This document shows positions 44,491-57,058 of a stretch of DNA of 64,000 nucleotides, piece after piece. Below the pieces are notes generated by a model. That model searched no databases and was not told the origin of the DNA. It saw only the letters and a list, made by a program, of their open reading frames with translations. Source of the DNA: Macrobrachium rosenbergii (lineage: Eukaryota; Arthropoda; Malacostraca; Decapoda; Palaemonidae). Position 1 is the first letter of the stretch, and the number at the start of each line of letters is the position of its first letter. A program made the translations under genes and the position numbers. Location of the stretch: the NCBI RefSeq assembly GCF_040412425.1, contig NC_089749.1:37495570-37559569 (forward strand). The letters run 5' to 3'.

Positions 44491-45830
44491 GTAAATTAAA
44501 AATTTTTTTAAATATTTACATGGTCACAAAGATTCATACAATTAGTAGCTCAAGTTTTTTATATCAATATTAAGGTATTTTCACTCCTCGAACGATCCTG
44601 ACAATAGTAAAACTGCAGTATGTTAAATGGGTTCAACCATAAATCCTACTACAGCAAGCCTATCAAAATCAAACATGTCCATGTAATAATTTTACAAATG
44701 GTAACAATGTGCAAGATATTGTAGGGCTTTCAAGATTAAAATGGTTTTTCTTATTTGTAATATCTGAATTATGTGGATCTTAATCTTCATTCTAGCTTTA
44801 TTTTGTTCTATTTGGGATGTCATGCATTTGCATAACATTTTGTTTAACTGTGCAATAAAGTGTTATTAAGCATTTCTAATGATTCCTATAGCGGTGCTTA
44901 GTTTTCCTTAACGCGAGATTAAAAAAATCGCTGCATAAGCCTACGTCCAATGCTGTAAAAATCTTGGCATACTGCAACAACTGCAGCCCCAACCATTTGA
45001 ATGCACTGAGACACCATTAGCCAAGACAATTTCTGAAGAAACATGGCTGGGCAGTTTATAATGAATACATTTCTTTACTGGGATATCTGCTCCAGTTTTT
45101 CTGTTTGATGTTATGTCAACCTTAGTAAAGCTTATAAAATAATAAAAAAAATTAACCTGTAAGGCCTAAAGCAAAGAATTTCTAAAGTAAACAAGAAAAC
45201 TACAATGATCAATATGCTGGGCCAGCCAATGCCACACTACTTCAGTGCATTGAGACAATTGCATGCAGCACACCAAATGCAAAACATCTTGGTAAGGTAG
45301 GAGTAAGTGGTGTGAACTTTTATTTTTATTATCTTTTTAATTTTACTAGTCAAAACTTGGGTGAGTCTTTGAGGTCAGAGAATCTTGGACGCCGGGAAGT
45401 ACGTTATCCACAAATCTTAATCCTCACATAGTTGTGGGGAATTTGAGTGAGCCTCATAATATGTAAATAAATTCTCTCTAATTGTAGCTTGAGACCTGAG
45501 AGTTTATAAACCTCTGTACACTACAGCAGTGTCTAAGCATGGAGCACTTATGGTGCAGATCCTCCATCAATTGGCAGACTTGAAATGAGGGGTGAATTAA
45601 ATGTGCCAGTAGTTAATTTGATGCCAGGAGGATGAACAGTAATTTGAAGTGTGAATATACTTCAGACCTGTTAGAGAGTTTAGATAAAATAGCTTTGTAT
45701 AATGACGTGAACCCTAAGATGTATGGCCCAAAACAATAAAATTACGGGCATTTTTATGATAATATTATTTATTTGGATATTTGTTACAGTTACATCCTCG
45801 TGCTCTTAGGTGTGATCAGTATTCAAAATA
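44491..45830. other. Unassigned AT-rich DNA
   Basis: No gene recognised. Confidence 0.5.
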
Positions 45831-46045
45831 AACAAAAGAATAATGCTTGGCTGACCTGGATGGACTGTCTATAATCACCTGTTTCCCACCAGGTGCCATT
45901 GGAATGTTTACATTCCTGTCAGAATTGTTTCTGACCATCCACTCAGATGCAGGGAGGCTAGGCGGGTTTCCGCTTTAAATGTTGGTAAGTATCTAAACAA
46001 TTACTTTCATCATAATAATTTAAATTTGGGATGAATCTTACCTAC
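45831..46045 (+). repeat. Dispersed repeat, copy A
   Basis: Matches 52290-52495 in opposite orientation through the TTTCCCACCAGGTG, GAATGTTTACATTC and GGGATGAATCTTACCT blocks. Short, non-coding, SINE- or MITE-sized. Confidence 0.65.
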
Positions 46046-47800
46046 TATTAAAGTTAGCTGACTACCACATTAAATGAGGGTGGTAAGTTAGTAGGGTGGT
46101 AAGTTAGTGCAGAAACACAGGCTCAGCCAAGCACACTAAACGCTGATTTAAAATGGAAAAAGCTTCTAAACATTCTTGCCTATTGTGGAGCCTTCCTGCT
46201 AAGTACTGTTGTGTAATGTCCTTGTAGCATGACTTGTTGGGGGATTCTCACACAGAAAAAGGACTCCATCTCATAAGAGTACGAGTGACTCCTGTTCCAG
46301 AGTCAAAAGCAGATAACCACAGTAACTGTAAACAATGACTACCTTCAGATATAAAGGTGTGCTCCTGTACACAAATGTGTACCTCCATTCTCCCCATACT
46401 CATCACATAGATTTCCTAACACCCTAAAGATAGATAAGACAAGAAGATTCTCTTGTATTAGGTTCAGGAGAATGTCGTCCCTGCTACAACAATAGGACTA
46501 AGGCTAACCCAGACTTTAAGGGCCTGAAGCGAAGCATCACGAGACTTGCGGTCAGCCTGCCGGAAGAGAAACATTATTGCGGTTTATCGAAGGCGGGGGA
46601 AATCGGTAATACGTATAAAATACAGTTTGGCTAAAAAAGGAAAGATGCATGACAACCTACCGAATCATCGATAGTTTGCTCGTAAAGAGCGTAGCAAACA
46701 TCACATCCGTCAATGTGCCAAACAATGAGATCCCCACGTGGACCGCACATCCGGAGTGGGACCGACAAACTTTTGTGGCGCTGGCCTGATGGAGGGCTGC
46801 GGAGCACCCTGTTCTTGGCAGCGTACCACCTGTAAAAGTATGAGATTATGAGTACACCGTGTAAGGTGCGGAGTAGTGTGCGGAGCAACACATTGGTATA
46901 TAAAGCCGTGAAACCAGCCGGAAGGATCCGGGAGGTAACCGGATTAAAATAAAATCTCATACAAAATAAACATAATAAATATAATAAATATACCGGAACT
47001 AGCTGGAGTAACATGCCTTAAAAGTAAGTGACGGATACAAAATTAAATGGGAAGGTTAAAACTGTCCGGAGTAAGCGCATTCCCGGCAACTAAGAATGAA
47101 ATAAAACTAGCGATAACGGAAGACCGGTAAACACTAGAACCGCCGGAGCGGGAAGCAAGGAATGCGCCTCGATAACAGACAGCGGTTAGCTAAAGTCAGG
47201 GAACGTCAAAGGTCCGGACACGAAGACAGTCAGGTGGAAAACACTAACTGGCCACGAGAATAGGACTAAACCGGAGTGTCGCCAAATTAATCGACACGCC
47301 GGAGATGACGTGCGGAGGGGAGGATGAAAAGACCAGGGGGAAGAACCGCAGCGAGCGACCAGAGAGTGGGAATGCACAATCCGGCGCTCCGGGTCCTCAC
47401 ATCCACTCGCTGACTGAGACGCTACCCAGCAAGCGAGAGAAGCAGGAGAGGAGAGGAACAACCTCCATGGACAGAAGGGGGAGGAAGGGAGGCAAAGAAG
47501 GCCAAAGATGGTGGACGGGAGAGGGGAAGCTCTCCCGGCCACCAGCAGACCCAGGAGGGGGTATAGGCTGGTAAAGTCAGAGACCGTACCAAGGAAAGGC
47601 CAAACAATGCAGAGGAAGGGGACACAGGCTATAGGCTAAAAGGAAAGGAATGCTCCCAAGCCTTGATAAGTTAACAAGACTGAAAACGAATCAAGGGGAG
47701 AGAGCACTCGGGAGGGGGAAGGGGAAAGGGTGTGTCGACATAACCAATAACTGGAAACTAACCTTAAGAAATGACCAAATTAGGGTAGGCTACGTGATGT

Positions 47801-47935
47801 TCCTCGCTATCCCAGCTTAACCAAGAGGCTTATTAGCCTAAGCGAAAAGCCAAAACGGAGAGGGAAATTACACGAGATCCCTCGCTATTCCAGCTTAAAC
47901 AAGAGGCTTATTAGCCTACGCGAAAAGCCGAAATA
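47801..47935. repeat. 78-bp direct duplication
   Basis: CCTCGCTAT(C/T)CCAGCTTAA...AAGAGGCTTATTAGCCTA...CGAAAAGCC occurs at 47801 and 47879. Confidence 0.88.
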
Positions 47936-48060
47936 GGGGAAGGGAAAACATAAGATGAAAAGACCCTAGTCAAAACTTAAGGAGAGCGCCGCATTGGAAA
48001 AACATACACAAAACACAATGAAGGGCATGTGAACGAAAAGAATGATCGACCACCCCCCCC

Positions 48061-48089
48061 GCCCTTTTTTCATGGAAAAAAGGGGGGGC
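48061..48089. repeat. Short palindrome in a C/G run
   Basis: GCCCTTTTTTCATGGAAAAAAGGG is self-complementary around CATG and lies between runs of C and G. Confidence 0.7.
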
Positions 48090-48899
48090 AATAGCCTAAC
48101 GCCCCAAAAAAGGTAATACTAAAGCTAACAACCAACCCATGATAAATGGATAAAATAATCAACAAAACAAATATAAGAGGAGGACCATACCCAACCCGAT
48201 GTGGACATGAAGGGAAATGGCCGCCCTCTAACAAAAGAAATATCCATAATAATCAACAAATATCAAATGCATCCGAACACAAGGGCAAAGATTAAATAAA
48301 AAATCTTAACAGTACCAACGTAAATAAAATTCCCAGAAGCTAAGAGAAGTGAAGGGCAAATATAAGGCATGTTAAGGAAGTGATAAGAGGCGAATAGGCC
48401 CGAGGGGGTAGCCCGAAGCCTAAACACCAGCCTTCACTCTCGAAGCAAAGGGATACGAAAGTCAATCAATCAAAATCACTAATTAGACTTCACGAATAGG
48501 AAAAATACCCTAAACATGAAGAGGAACAGTGAGAAAGATCGAAAAACAAGGCGACCCAAGTTCACGAACCACGCATGGAAGTCACGTGAGGCCGCGAGAG
48601 TAGATCGAGACGGGCGTTATAAATCCCCCTTAATTACTAAACTAAAGGAAATAAGGAGCCTCAATCGCCTCAAATAAAAACGAAACACTGGTACTCAACT
48701 TACATGAAGAAAGACCTTGTGAGGATGCCATAATGATGCAAATAAGCACAAGATAAAAAGCACAACGAAAAACACGTGTGACCCGTAGGTGCTTGCTGAA
48801 ATGGAATGCGGCTAGCGGTGATTTGTGTACTGTCCGCGAGTGGTGCATGGGTTTGTAACGCACCTGTCTGTGGGACTTTTGACTTTGGGATCTCTATAG

Positions 48900-49110
48900 G
48901 ATAAGGTTCCGTGTTTTATAGTTCACCCTTTTTCCATACACGACTCCATCTAATGGAGCTCGCTCTGGGGTAGTAACTCCAGCATTTCATTTAGCTTTCT
49001 CTGGTATCTAGCAACGGAATTACCTAGAAATAAGTGCTGAATGGACTTTTTCACCGGGTGACATGGTCCCCTCTCCAGAAATAGATTTTTCCTTTGTCAA
49101 AATCCCTTTA
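48900..49110. mobile_element. Possible MITE fragment
   Basis: Its right edge, TAGATTTTTCCTTTGTCAAAA at about 49083-49103, resembles the terminal repeat of the 42-kb MITE. The left terminus was not identified. Confidence 0.3.
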
Positions 49111-49993
49111 TAATTCGCACACTAAATCTTGATGTCTTGCAAAATAAAAGCAAGGCAAAACTGAGTTCGACATCCCTTGAGCTGTTTTGACAACCTTCAC
49201 TAGCGAAAGGTTTACAGGAAATTAAAAGACTTGCTTATGGCACAGACATTGTGAGTCTTTGTTTTCAACCAACAGCAAAATTCCAGGATTCGACTCTACG
49301 TGTACTGATTAATCAATGCAGAAAAATGACACAGCATTCTTGGCCCTAGGAGTTTTTGGCCTCCTAACACAACAGGATAAATTCTTAACTCCTCCTCTTC
49401 AAGGATTTATTCTTTCTAGATAAATCTTTGGAGCTGTAGCTGGACAAAGCAGAGGTTCCACTTCACTGCCTACTAAATTAGTTAAATTAGGCACGCCACA
49501 AATCTGGGATGGGCTTTGTTTTGATATTGATTTTAGCCTTAAACAATGGGAGAAAAAAAAAATACATGTCCCCTGGAACATTATAAAAAAGGGCTTGCTG
49601 GACACTTATACACTTTGCTGTGGAAAGAGGCAAAGAAAACAGTTCCAAAAGTTATGTTTTTAAGAGAAACTTTACCCAAAGGCTCAAACTGAGGTAACAT
49701 ATTTAAGGGCTATGTCCAAATTCAATCCTAAACATGACAAAAACATTTTGGGGCTTCCAACTCAAAAGATTAGAAGACCGCATACAAAGTCATAGCAATA
49801 TTCAAATCAGCATATCCCAGAACTGAAGACAACATTAAGCAATATACTTTAAACCCTGGAAGAGAAAATTGCTTTGCATACCTGAGATACCAGAAGAACT
49901 TATTGGGTTATCTGTAAAGGTACAGGTGCTGAATATCCCTTGGAACAAGAACCAAAATCTGTATATAACCACTGCTGTTAATAAGGCCTAACA

Positions 49994-50359
49994 GTGGAGG
50001 GCCTTCTAGACTTACGGATTGGTTCCCTAGCTGCTCTTGAAAAATCTCTAGCTCACAAGACACAGTTAACAATTTTTATGACATCAGAGATCCTGGCATG
50101 GAGAGCAGTAAACTGGGAGTTTTGCATTTTGGGCAATTGTGAACGGATCAATGTTCAGATCTCGCCAAAGGTTCCACAACTTCTGACATACTTATGGATG
50201 CAGAGTATAAAAGAATACTTGCCCTTCCCTGCTAAGTTGTTCTGCAATAAAATGTTTTGCATTTTCTATCCTGGAACAAACTGTGTGGTAGATGATTTGG
50301 TGTTCCTGGACTCTGTCCAAATGAGAATTTTCTCTGCCAGCCCGGAAAAAATGTCTTGA
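49994..50359 (+). CDS. Gag-like open frame, unknown element
   Basis: 121 codons ending in TGA. The product mixes helices and hydrophobic stretches (SLAALEKSL, PQLLTYLWMQS, FPAKLFCNKMF), looks like genuine protein rather than a chance frame, and resembles the style of a DIRS-type gag C-terminal half. Upstream + frames from about 49120 also look decayed-coding (SLELF, GTDIVSL pieces). It faces the DIRS reverse-transcriptase relic on the opposite strand, so the two are probably from different insertions. Function uncertain. Confidence 0.35.
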   Translation: MEGLLDLRIGSLAALEKSLAHKTQLTIFMTSEILAWRAVNWEFCILGNCERINVQISPKVPQLLTYLWMQSIKEYLPFPAKLFCNKMFCIFYPGTNCVVDDLVFLDSVQMRIFSASPEKMS

Positions 50360-50639
50360 TTTATGCCTCATGTAAAAACGAGATGCTGAATTATTGAGTA
50401 AATTGCTATCGTTTTGTTTCTGACTAGATGTTCTGCTTGCATAAGACCTTTCCAACCTGCCAGAACCTCTAGGTAGTTTGCACACTTTCCTCTCCTTTCA
50501 AGTCTAACTCACTAACACTTCAATATTCTCCAGAATGGCTCCCCAATCTGATCCCAAAGCAACTGAGGACAAATGTAAGGTCTGGGCTCTTGAGGTCTAG
50601 AAGCAGACCCATCATCAGTCTTCATTGATCTCCCAACCA

Positions 50640-51470
50640 AAAGAGAGAACATAAGAGTCCAGAAGATGACACCTAACCCAAGAGTTCTTGAGGTAAAACT
50701 GAATTGGTCATTTTTAGACAGACTATGTTAAACTTAACTAAAGAGACCAAGTGACCCAAAAGATGTAACCACTTCTTGGCTTGAGGTTTTTAAGGGTCAA
50801 GATTCTCTCAGCAATGACAGAAAATTGTCTACCTGTCCCAGTCTGAAAAGCCCAAAAGGGAGAGTTGACCTTCATCCCCAGAGAAACTACAAACTAGGCT
50901 GAAAGACACACAGGCCTGTTGGCACTGATCAGAATGGCCAATACCAAGGACAGATGCAGAAGACAATCCTTCATCCTTAAGACTGACTGAAATGAGTTTG
51001 AAAGTCTTAACCAGTTGTCCAAGTTTTGGAGAACTCAGAATCCTAGCAGATGACTCCCTCCTGCTAACGGAGCCAAAAGACGGGAGAATACCTCTGGCGC
51101 TGTGCTCAGACCAAAACACAGAGCTTTGAATTGGAAGACCTTCCCTTTGAAGACAAAGTGTAGATACTTCCTCGACTGAGGATGGATCAAGATGAGCAAG
51201 CAAGCATCCTGCATATCAACAAAAAACATCCACTGGACAACCGCTGGATGGCTATCAAAAAAGGATCAAATGAATTAACTTGTCATGACTGGAAATGTGC
51301 ATTACTGGTCTTTAGCCCACCCCACCTTACCTTGGAAACACAAGAAGGGCAATGGCAACTAGTCTAAAATTGGCTTGGCTTGAATGCCTACTTGAATAAC
51401 AACTGTCTGATCTCCTTCAAAACTCAAAAACTGTGTGTGAAGAGTGGACAGGGAAAGATATTGGGGATGT
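50640..51470 (-). pseudogene. Second DIRS-like reverse-transcriptase relic
   Basis: Minus strand 51229-51035 reads VDMQDACLLILIHPQSRKYL, then KVFQFKALCFGLSTAPEVFSR, the fingers and palm of DIRS-type reverse transcriptase. Downstream pieces to about 50700 include a VLQNLDNWL-like remnant where YLDDWL is expected. Frameshifts are frequent. It is a different copy and probably a different DIRS lineage from 33.1-41.7 kb. Confidence 0.72.
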
Positions 51471-52289
51471 CAACAGGGGTGGAACAGAAACCAAAGGTAC
51501 AAAGTATCCCTCCCTGAGAACGATCACTACCCAAGCTTCCTATCTGAAGCTTTGCTAGGCACTCCACAGACTCTGCAGGCAGCCTCCTGCTTGCCCTTGA
51601 GTTTCACACATCAGTTGCAATTCTTTCACTTAGAATGTCAGCCTTGATCACCTCAAAAAAAGCTTACTGGAAGTGGAAGAACTCGAGGACAGTTTGGGTT
51701 CATATTCTGTGCAAAACTTTAATGCAGAAAAGGTTGCAAGAAAACTACAACTTTAGGGATTGATTGATTAACTAAAGTACAAAGAGTGTGCTTAGAATTT
51801 GGAACTTCCCTGATCTGGGACATGTTTGGTGATGGCCACCAGAAAGGAACCATGACCATTATCCTAACTAACAATAGAAGTAAACTCATCTTCCTCAAGT
51901 TTACCTATTGTTTCTCCTCAACCATATAGGGAACATTAGAAGACAGATCAAAAAGAGTGAGAGAGGAATAACATAGGAAGAAGAATAGAGTGGAATGATA
52001 GGACCCAACTGATTGTCTATGTAAACTATCAGCCTATCACATCTTCGGATACTTCACAAAATTATTCATTTCTCATCAGACCACTCCTTACATTCTATAC
52101 AGAAAGAAGGAAAAAAATGTCATCCATTACCCCTACCGATAAGACCTATGTGATCATCATGCCAAACCAAGTACATTCTGTTTACAAAAACTTGTTCGTA
52201 CACCTAATGCTTCTATCTCTGCTTGTTGTAGATGAACATGCTGCAAACCAGAAAAAGCACAATACCATACAGGAGAAAAATGGTCAATT
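51471..52289. other. Unassigned DNA
   Basis: No gene or repeat recognised. Confidence 0.45.
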
Positions 52290-52495
52290 CACACCCGTAT
52301 GCACAAGGTCAGCAAGAAGAATTCTGGCAAGAATGTAAACACTCTAACACCACCTGGTGGGAAACAGATGATTGTAAACATTTCATCTGGGTCAAGCAAG
52401 AATCACTTGGTTTATTTTGAAAGCTGACTGCGCCAAATGGCGTAAAGATACAAACTCATTTTAACAGGAGGTAAGATTCATCCCATATATAATTC
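52290..52495 (-). repeat. Dispersed repeat, copy B
   Basis: Reverse complement of copy A at 45831-46045. It interrupts the non-LTR reverse transcriptase just after the MSGDYELY-like segment, so it inserted into that element. Confidence 0.6.
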
Positions 52496-53079
52496 ATAAT
52501 CTCCAGACATTTTACCTTCAGCTTCTTGAGATGTGAGACCCAGGAAAACTTGCAGAATGAGAGTCACACCCAAAAACCAAGATTCTTCTAAATGAGGAAT
52601 GCACTGACCTCTTTTGTGTATGTCTGGGTCTGGGTGCATTCATTCATAGAATGAATACACCCAGTGAAGTTACCAATAACTTTTTCTTGTTGAAAGTATA
52701 AAGCCATTGAAGTCTGAACATCTGGTAATCTGATCAGCTGAAGCCTAATGTTTTCTTTCAACTGTAGCCATTTTTCCTGCTGCAATTAAAATAGGAAAGT
52801 CATCTACATAAAGTGTGTGTTTGTGAAGAATGTCCAGGGAGATCACCAACAAAATTACATTTACTTCCTTTCAAAATGAAGCCAAGAGAACTTTTGTGCT
52901 AAAAATGCCTAAATGAATTAAGGCAGTTTCCCTCTTTGACCTGAGTTACAAAGTTTTAAGGATTCTATACCTCCAAGTAGTGTCATATGATTTTTTGGGG
53001 TCAGAGTATACTGTTACATGATAATGCTTAAAGGAAAATGCCTTTCAAACAGATTGCTCAAGATGTATTAGAATGTCAG

Positions 53080-53725
53080 TGTAAGGGACCACATGGCGGT
53101 CCCATGGGCACGTGCATGTGAGTCAGCCATCAGACAAAACAAGACAACAGAGCATCCTGCACGCTCTCTCTCTCCCTCCTGTGTGTCAGTGGTGATCGCT
53201 TGAAGGAACGCAACTTCTACCATGCAATATTCCTGTCTATTTCTCTCTAACCATTGTTGTCTCGATTCATGTACAATCACCACTACTTGCATTGCCATGC
53301 AAGCATTCCCATCATCTGCTCATAATGTTCCACCAAATCTTCTGTATCAAACTGTATGTATGTTTCTGTTTGTGAAGACGCCAAATGGCTCGCCATTTCA
53401 AATATATTATGCTACTGCATTGTATTCATTAATCTGTCTCGAATCTCATGCAAATGTCCCTGTGTGGAATTTCCTGGCCTTTCCATTGACATATGTTTTA
53501 TCATTGTATGTTTATATTGTCTCTCACAATCGCCAACTGTTTGTCTGTCGACAAGCACAGGTGTCCGAAACACAATCTCTGTTTTGTCTTGTCTGTGTGT
53601 AGAAACTACATTGCGGCTTCCACCAACCAATAACAACCATGAAGATTCTGTACATGTATTCAGTAAAGAACCAGTAATAAACTAGCCAACACCCAGCCAG
53701 TATGTCACTTAATACCTTCCTTACA
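53080..53725 (+). repeat. 5' LTR of the short element
   Basis: 646 bp; AATAAA polyadenylation signal lies about 45 bp from its end. Confidence 0.92.
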
Positions 53726-53726
53726 C

Positions 53727-53737
53727 TGGTGACCCCG
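53727..53737 (+). promoter_or_regulatory. Primer binding site, tRNA-Trp-like, 11-nt match
   Basis: TGGTGACCCCG, one base after the LTR, extends the tRNA-Trp match one base beyond that of element 1. Confidence 0.78.
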
Positions 53738-54153
53738 GAGTGACCCAAAGGAGCCAATGGTAGATGTCTGACCCACGATGGCGACCCACGCACCAACGAA
53801 CCCTTCACCGCCTCCTCGACTCAGCCTCCCATTGTTCCCGAGCCTTCAGTAGATGTCCGACCCTCCGAGATGACCCACCCCACCACCGGAGCCCTGGACG
53901 AGCTGACCAACGAAGGACCAGCCGACTCCATCCTTCAGACTGCTGCCATCCCCCTCGAGCTGGCTACCGAAGGATCAGCCGACGTCATCCTTCAACCCGC
54001 TGCTGTCCTCCTCAAGTTCCTGCTGGCCGCCATCATCCTGACTGGCGTTGCCCTTCAGCCTGCTGCCAGCCCAAAGCCCAAGCCCTTCACGCCCATTCAA
54101 ATTGTCAGCAAGACGATTTCTGCTATCGGGGCCTTGCTTTTGGGGGAGAGTAT

Positions 54154-54818
54154 TGTAAGGGACCTTATGGCGGTCCTATGGACACACGTGCGTGTGAGTC
54201 AGCCATCAGAAAAAACAAGACAACAAAGCATCCCGCGCTCTCTCTCTACCTCCCCTGCGTCAGCGGCGATCACTCGAAGGAACGCAACTTCTACCATACA
54301 ATATTCCCGTATTTTTCTCTCTAACCACTGTTGTCTCAATTCATGTACAATCACCACTACTTGCACTGCCATGCAAGCATTCCAATCATGTACTCATAAT
54401 GCTCCGTCTAATCTTCTGTATCAAACTGTATGATTGTTTCTGTTTGTGAAGACGCCAAACGTCTTGCCATTTCACATATATTATGCTACTGCATTGTATC
54501 CATTAATATGTCTTGAATCTCATGCAAATGTCCATAAGTGGAATTTCCTGGCTTTTCCATTGACATACGTCTTATCATTGTACGTTTATATTGTCTCTCA
54601 CAATCACCATCTGTTTGTCTGTCGACAAGCACAGGTGTCCGAAACACAGTCTCTGTTTTGTCTTGTCTGTGTGTAGAAACTGCACTGCGTCTCGTGCCAG
54701 CCAATAACAACCATGAAGATTCTGTGCATGTATTCAGTAAGAAACCAGTAATAAACTAGACAACACCCAGCCAGTATGTCACTCAATACCTTGTATGTCA
54801 CTCAATACCTTCCTTACA
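54154..54818 (+). repeat. 3' LTR of the short element
   Basis: About 90 percent like the 5' LTR by eye. A 19-bp stretch (TGTATGTCACTCAATACCT) is duplicated near its end, explaining the extra length. Confidence 0.9.
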
Positions 54819-55900
54819 TCAGTTGTAGATTAAATTTTCATAAAACCACACAACAAAGTTGATAAAAATACATTTTTTTCTAGTACTTATATCAGCCTTG
54901 TATTGACCATTGTTTCCATGACTGCACATAGGTAAGATGTCAATGCAATTGGGCAATAACTTCCTGCTGAAAGCTTGTCCTTCCCAGGTTTTAAAAAAGC
55001 TAAAATCATGACTAGTTACCATAATGTTGAGTAACTGTAATCACAACATTTCCTCTTAATAACATATAAAATAAAAAGCTGCGCTCTTGAAAACATTTTA
55101 TCATTACAAAAAACTTCACTGGAGCCCGGGGCTGTATCATCATACGCTGACAGAGCAGAGTTAAAGTCTCTTTCTGTATCTCTATCTGATGTAAAGTCAA
55201 GTGGTTTTGTTCTTACGTATGTCAACAGTGGAATTCCTGAAAGTCTCCTCATTTTTGGGAGACACTTTTAAAATTTTTCACCATGGTATTATTCACATCC
55301 AAAGCACTAATGTAGTTTTGGAGTAAACTTGGTTGGAATTTTATTAACTCACCTCCAAACACAAGGGGGGGTTCTTTTATTACTGAAGAAATAAAGGATG
55401 ACTAGGACTAACTTCTAGTCCCCTTAATTGATTGTCAAGAAATTTGCTTTGCAATTCTTGTAGATTATAACATTTTTTTCAACACAATTTCTGTTGTAAC
55501 TTGTTAATGCAATCCTTGTAGTTTGATGCAAAACCAAAAATTCTAGTGGCCTCCAAGGATCTGGGCACTGACAAGAATAAGCCTGCGGTTTTTGGAATGG
55601 AGTTTATTCCAGTAGTCTGAAGAGTTTCAGTGAACCAATGATTCTTTATTTCCTTCTATTTCACTCAGTTCCTTAAATCTACCTAGTACCACAAAGGTGA
55701 TCAGTGTCTAGGAGAGCTATTGTTGACTTCAGTAAGTACTGACACATGGTCACTTGTATTTCTGTTATCGAATGTTCTCCAGTCAATGCCAATAAAACAG
55801 CTAGAGCTTGCTAAATATTAGTCAATACATGACAAAGTGCCCCTATGATTAAATTGTTGAACAGGATGGTGGATCTCAAAGCTAATTTCTAATGTATTTA

Positions 55901-57052
55901 AATTATTTTATCTTTTATCTCCCTTATGTGGAGATGAAACATCATATCTGTTGGATGTGTGTGTCCTAGGGTTTCTTGTCGGTGATGGAGAGAATGACAG
56001 GGGTCTCCCTCTTAGTGATTAATGGATGGAGAACAATTACGACTATGCAACTACTTTTTGACCAGTGCATGGACTAGCTTTCCAGTAGAAGGCTCTTACT
56101 CTAGATCAGGTGGAGATACTGACTGAGATGACAATCTATGGTCATACACCTAAGGTGAAGATTCAGAAACGGAGGCAGTGCAGCATTCAGTTCTGTACCA
56201 TAAGGCAAGGTGTTGGCCTCAACAGGTTTCTACGAGCTTGTAAATTTTTCTTAATATCTAGGTGGTGGTGTATTTCTTTCAAGATGTTCAGTGCCCTTAG
56301 ATTTTACATGAATTAGCATAACTTACAGTCTTCTTCAGGGGTCTTCTAGCATATCCTACGCTATAAAGAGCTGCTTCTCTGATCTGGTATGGAGGGCACT
56401 TTATACTGTTTAGCTTGTGGTCTAGGTTTCAAGTTGTGCATTTACTGACAACTGTGTATATTCCATTATCTGGAGCATAACAACTGTCACAGAGCTTTTA
56501 ATTTCTGCAAAGCTGAGAAGGATGTCAAAACTGAAGCAGTCATGCCAGTGCAGAAGTGTCTATTGGAAGAGGCAGACTGATATTCTCTTATTTTCAATTA
56601 TTACAAAGGAAGGAATTGATCCTTTAAATGTGTGGGTGATCATTGTAAGTCCTGTAAGCAATTAACACATTATAATTGTGAAATGACATTAAGCTCATTT
56701 GGAGGTACCACCTACCAAGTGCCTTGCATACCACACTGGAAAAAGCAGTTCCTTTGCAGCATCCACTCAGTCTAAGAGCTGTACTTTTATTTATTCCCTT
56801 TGGTTTCTTTTGTAGCTGTGCAACATCCTTCCCATTCTCCACCTGTTAGTACCACAATACTTATACAGTACAGTAGTTACTGAGTTTCCTACCATGAAAT
56901 AAAATTTAAAACCAATCATTATTACAAGCAAACAAACACCAATTACATAAAATTTCTCATTTTAATAAGAATACACTGGGTGTCAAATAACCTTCATAGC
57001 CAATTTTTACTATTATTATAGTAAATACATTGTATAGTGAACTACAGACTAC
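55901..57052. other. Unassigned DNA
   Basis: May hold more of the non-LTR endonuclease on the left and the 3' UTR of the exon at 57059 on the right. Nothing certain. Confidence 0.4.
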
Positions 57053-57058
57053 TTTATT
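57053..57058 (-). terminator. Polyadenylation signal AATAAA
   Basis: On minus, AATAAA starts immediately after the stop codon of the exon at 57059-57187. This is unusually close but plausible for a short 3' UTR; it may not be the only signal. Confidence 0.5.

Larger units (their letters stand above)
46046..48899. other. GC-richer unassigned block
   Basis: Higher G+C than the flanks from about 46500 to 48870, with purine-rich + strand tracts. Frames such as 47542-47186 on minus are low-complexity and show no domain. It contains a tandem duplication at 47801-47935 and a palindrome near 48061-48089. Confidence 0.45.
53080..54818 (+). mobile_element. Short LTR element (TRIM-like), tRNA-Trp primed, TSD TCAG
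   Basis: Direct repeats 53080-53725 (646 bp) and 54154-54818 (665 bp) begin TGTAAGG and end CCTTACA. The target duplication TCAG is at 53076-53079 and 54819-54822. Primer site TGGTGACCCCG is at 53727-53737. A purine tract (TTTGGGGGAGAG) precedes the 3' LTR. The 428-bp interior has no pol. Its 53870-54153 frame is an alanine/leucine-rich imperfect repeat, probably not gag. It must have been mobilised by proteins from a full-length relative, likely CsRn1-like. Confidence 0.92.
52496..55900 (-). pseudogene. Jockey-type non-LTR endonuclease-reverse transcriptase, interrupted
   Basis: Read right to left: the endonuclease end (IDWRTFDNRNTSDHVSVLTEV, 55800-55730), then SALSAYDDTAPGSSEVF (55165-55115) and KTWEGQAFSRKLLPNCIDIL (54995-54935), the region before the palm. 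Motif pieces DPKKSYDTTWRY (about 53010-52975) and LYVDDFPILIAAGKMATVER (52815-52755), with catalytic YVDD intact, lie on the far side of the LTR element inserted at 53080-54818. EESWFLGVTL follows near 52590-52560. There are many stops and shifts. Confidence 0.75.

Noticed and set aside
47186..47542. 118-codon minus frame
   Set aside because: Low-complexity Ser/Pro/Leu composition from a purine-rich + strand; overlapping frames equally open.
53764..54324. 186-codon frame across the short LTR element
   Set aside because: It runs from the interior into the LTR and is proline/arginine/histidine-rich from GC content; no gag motif.
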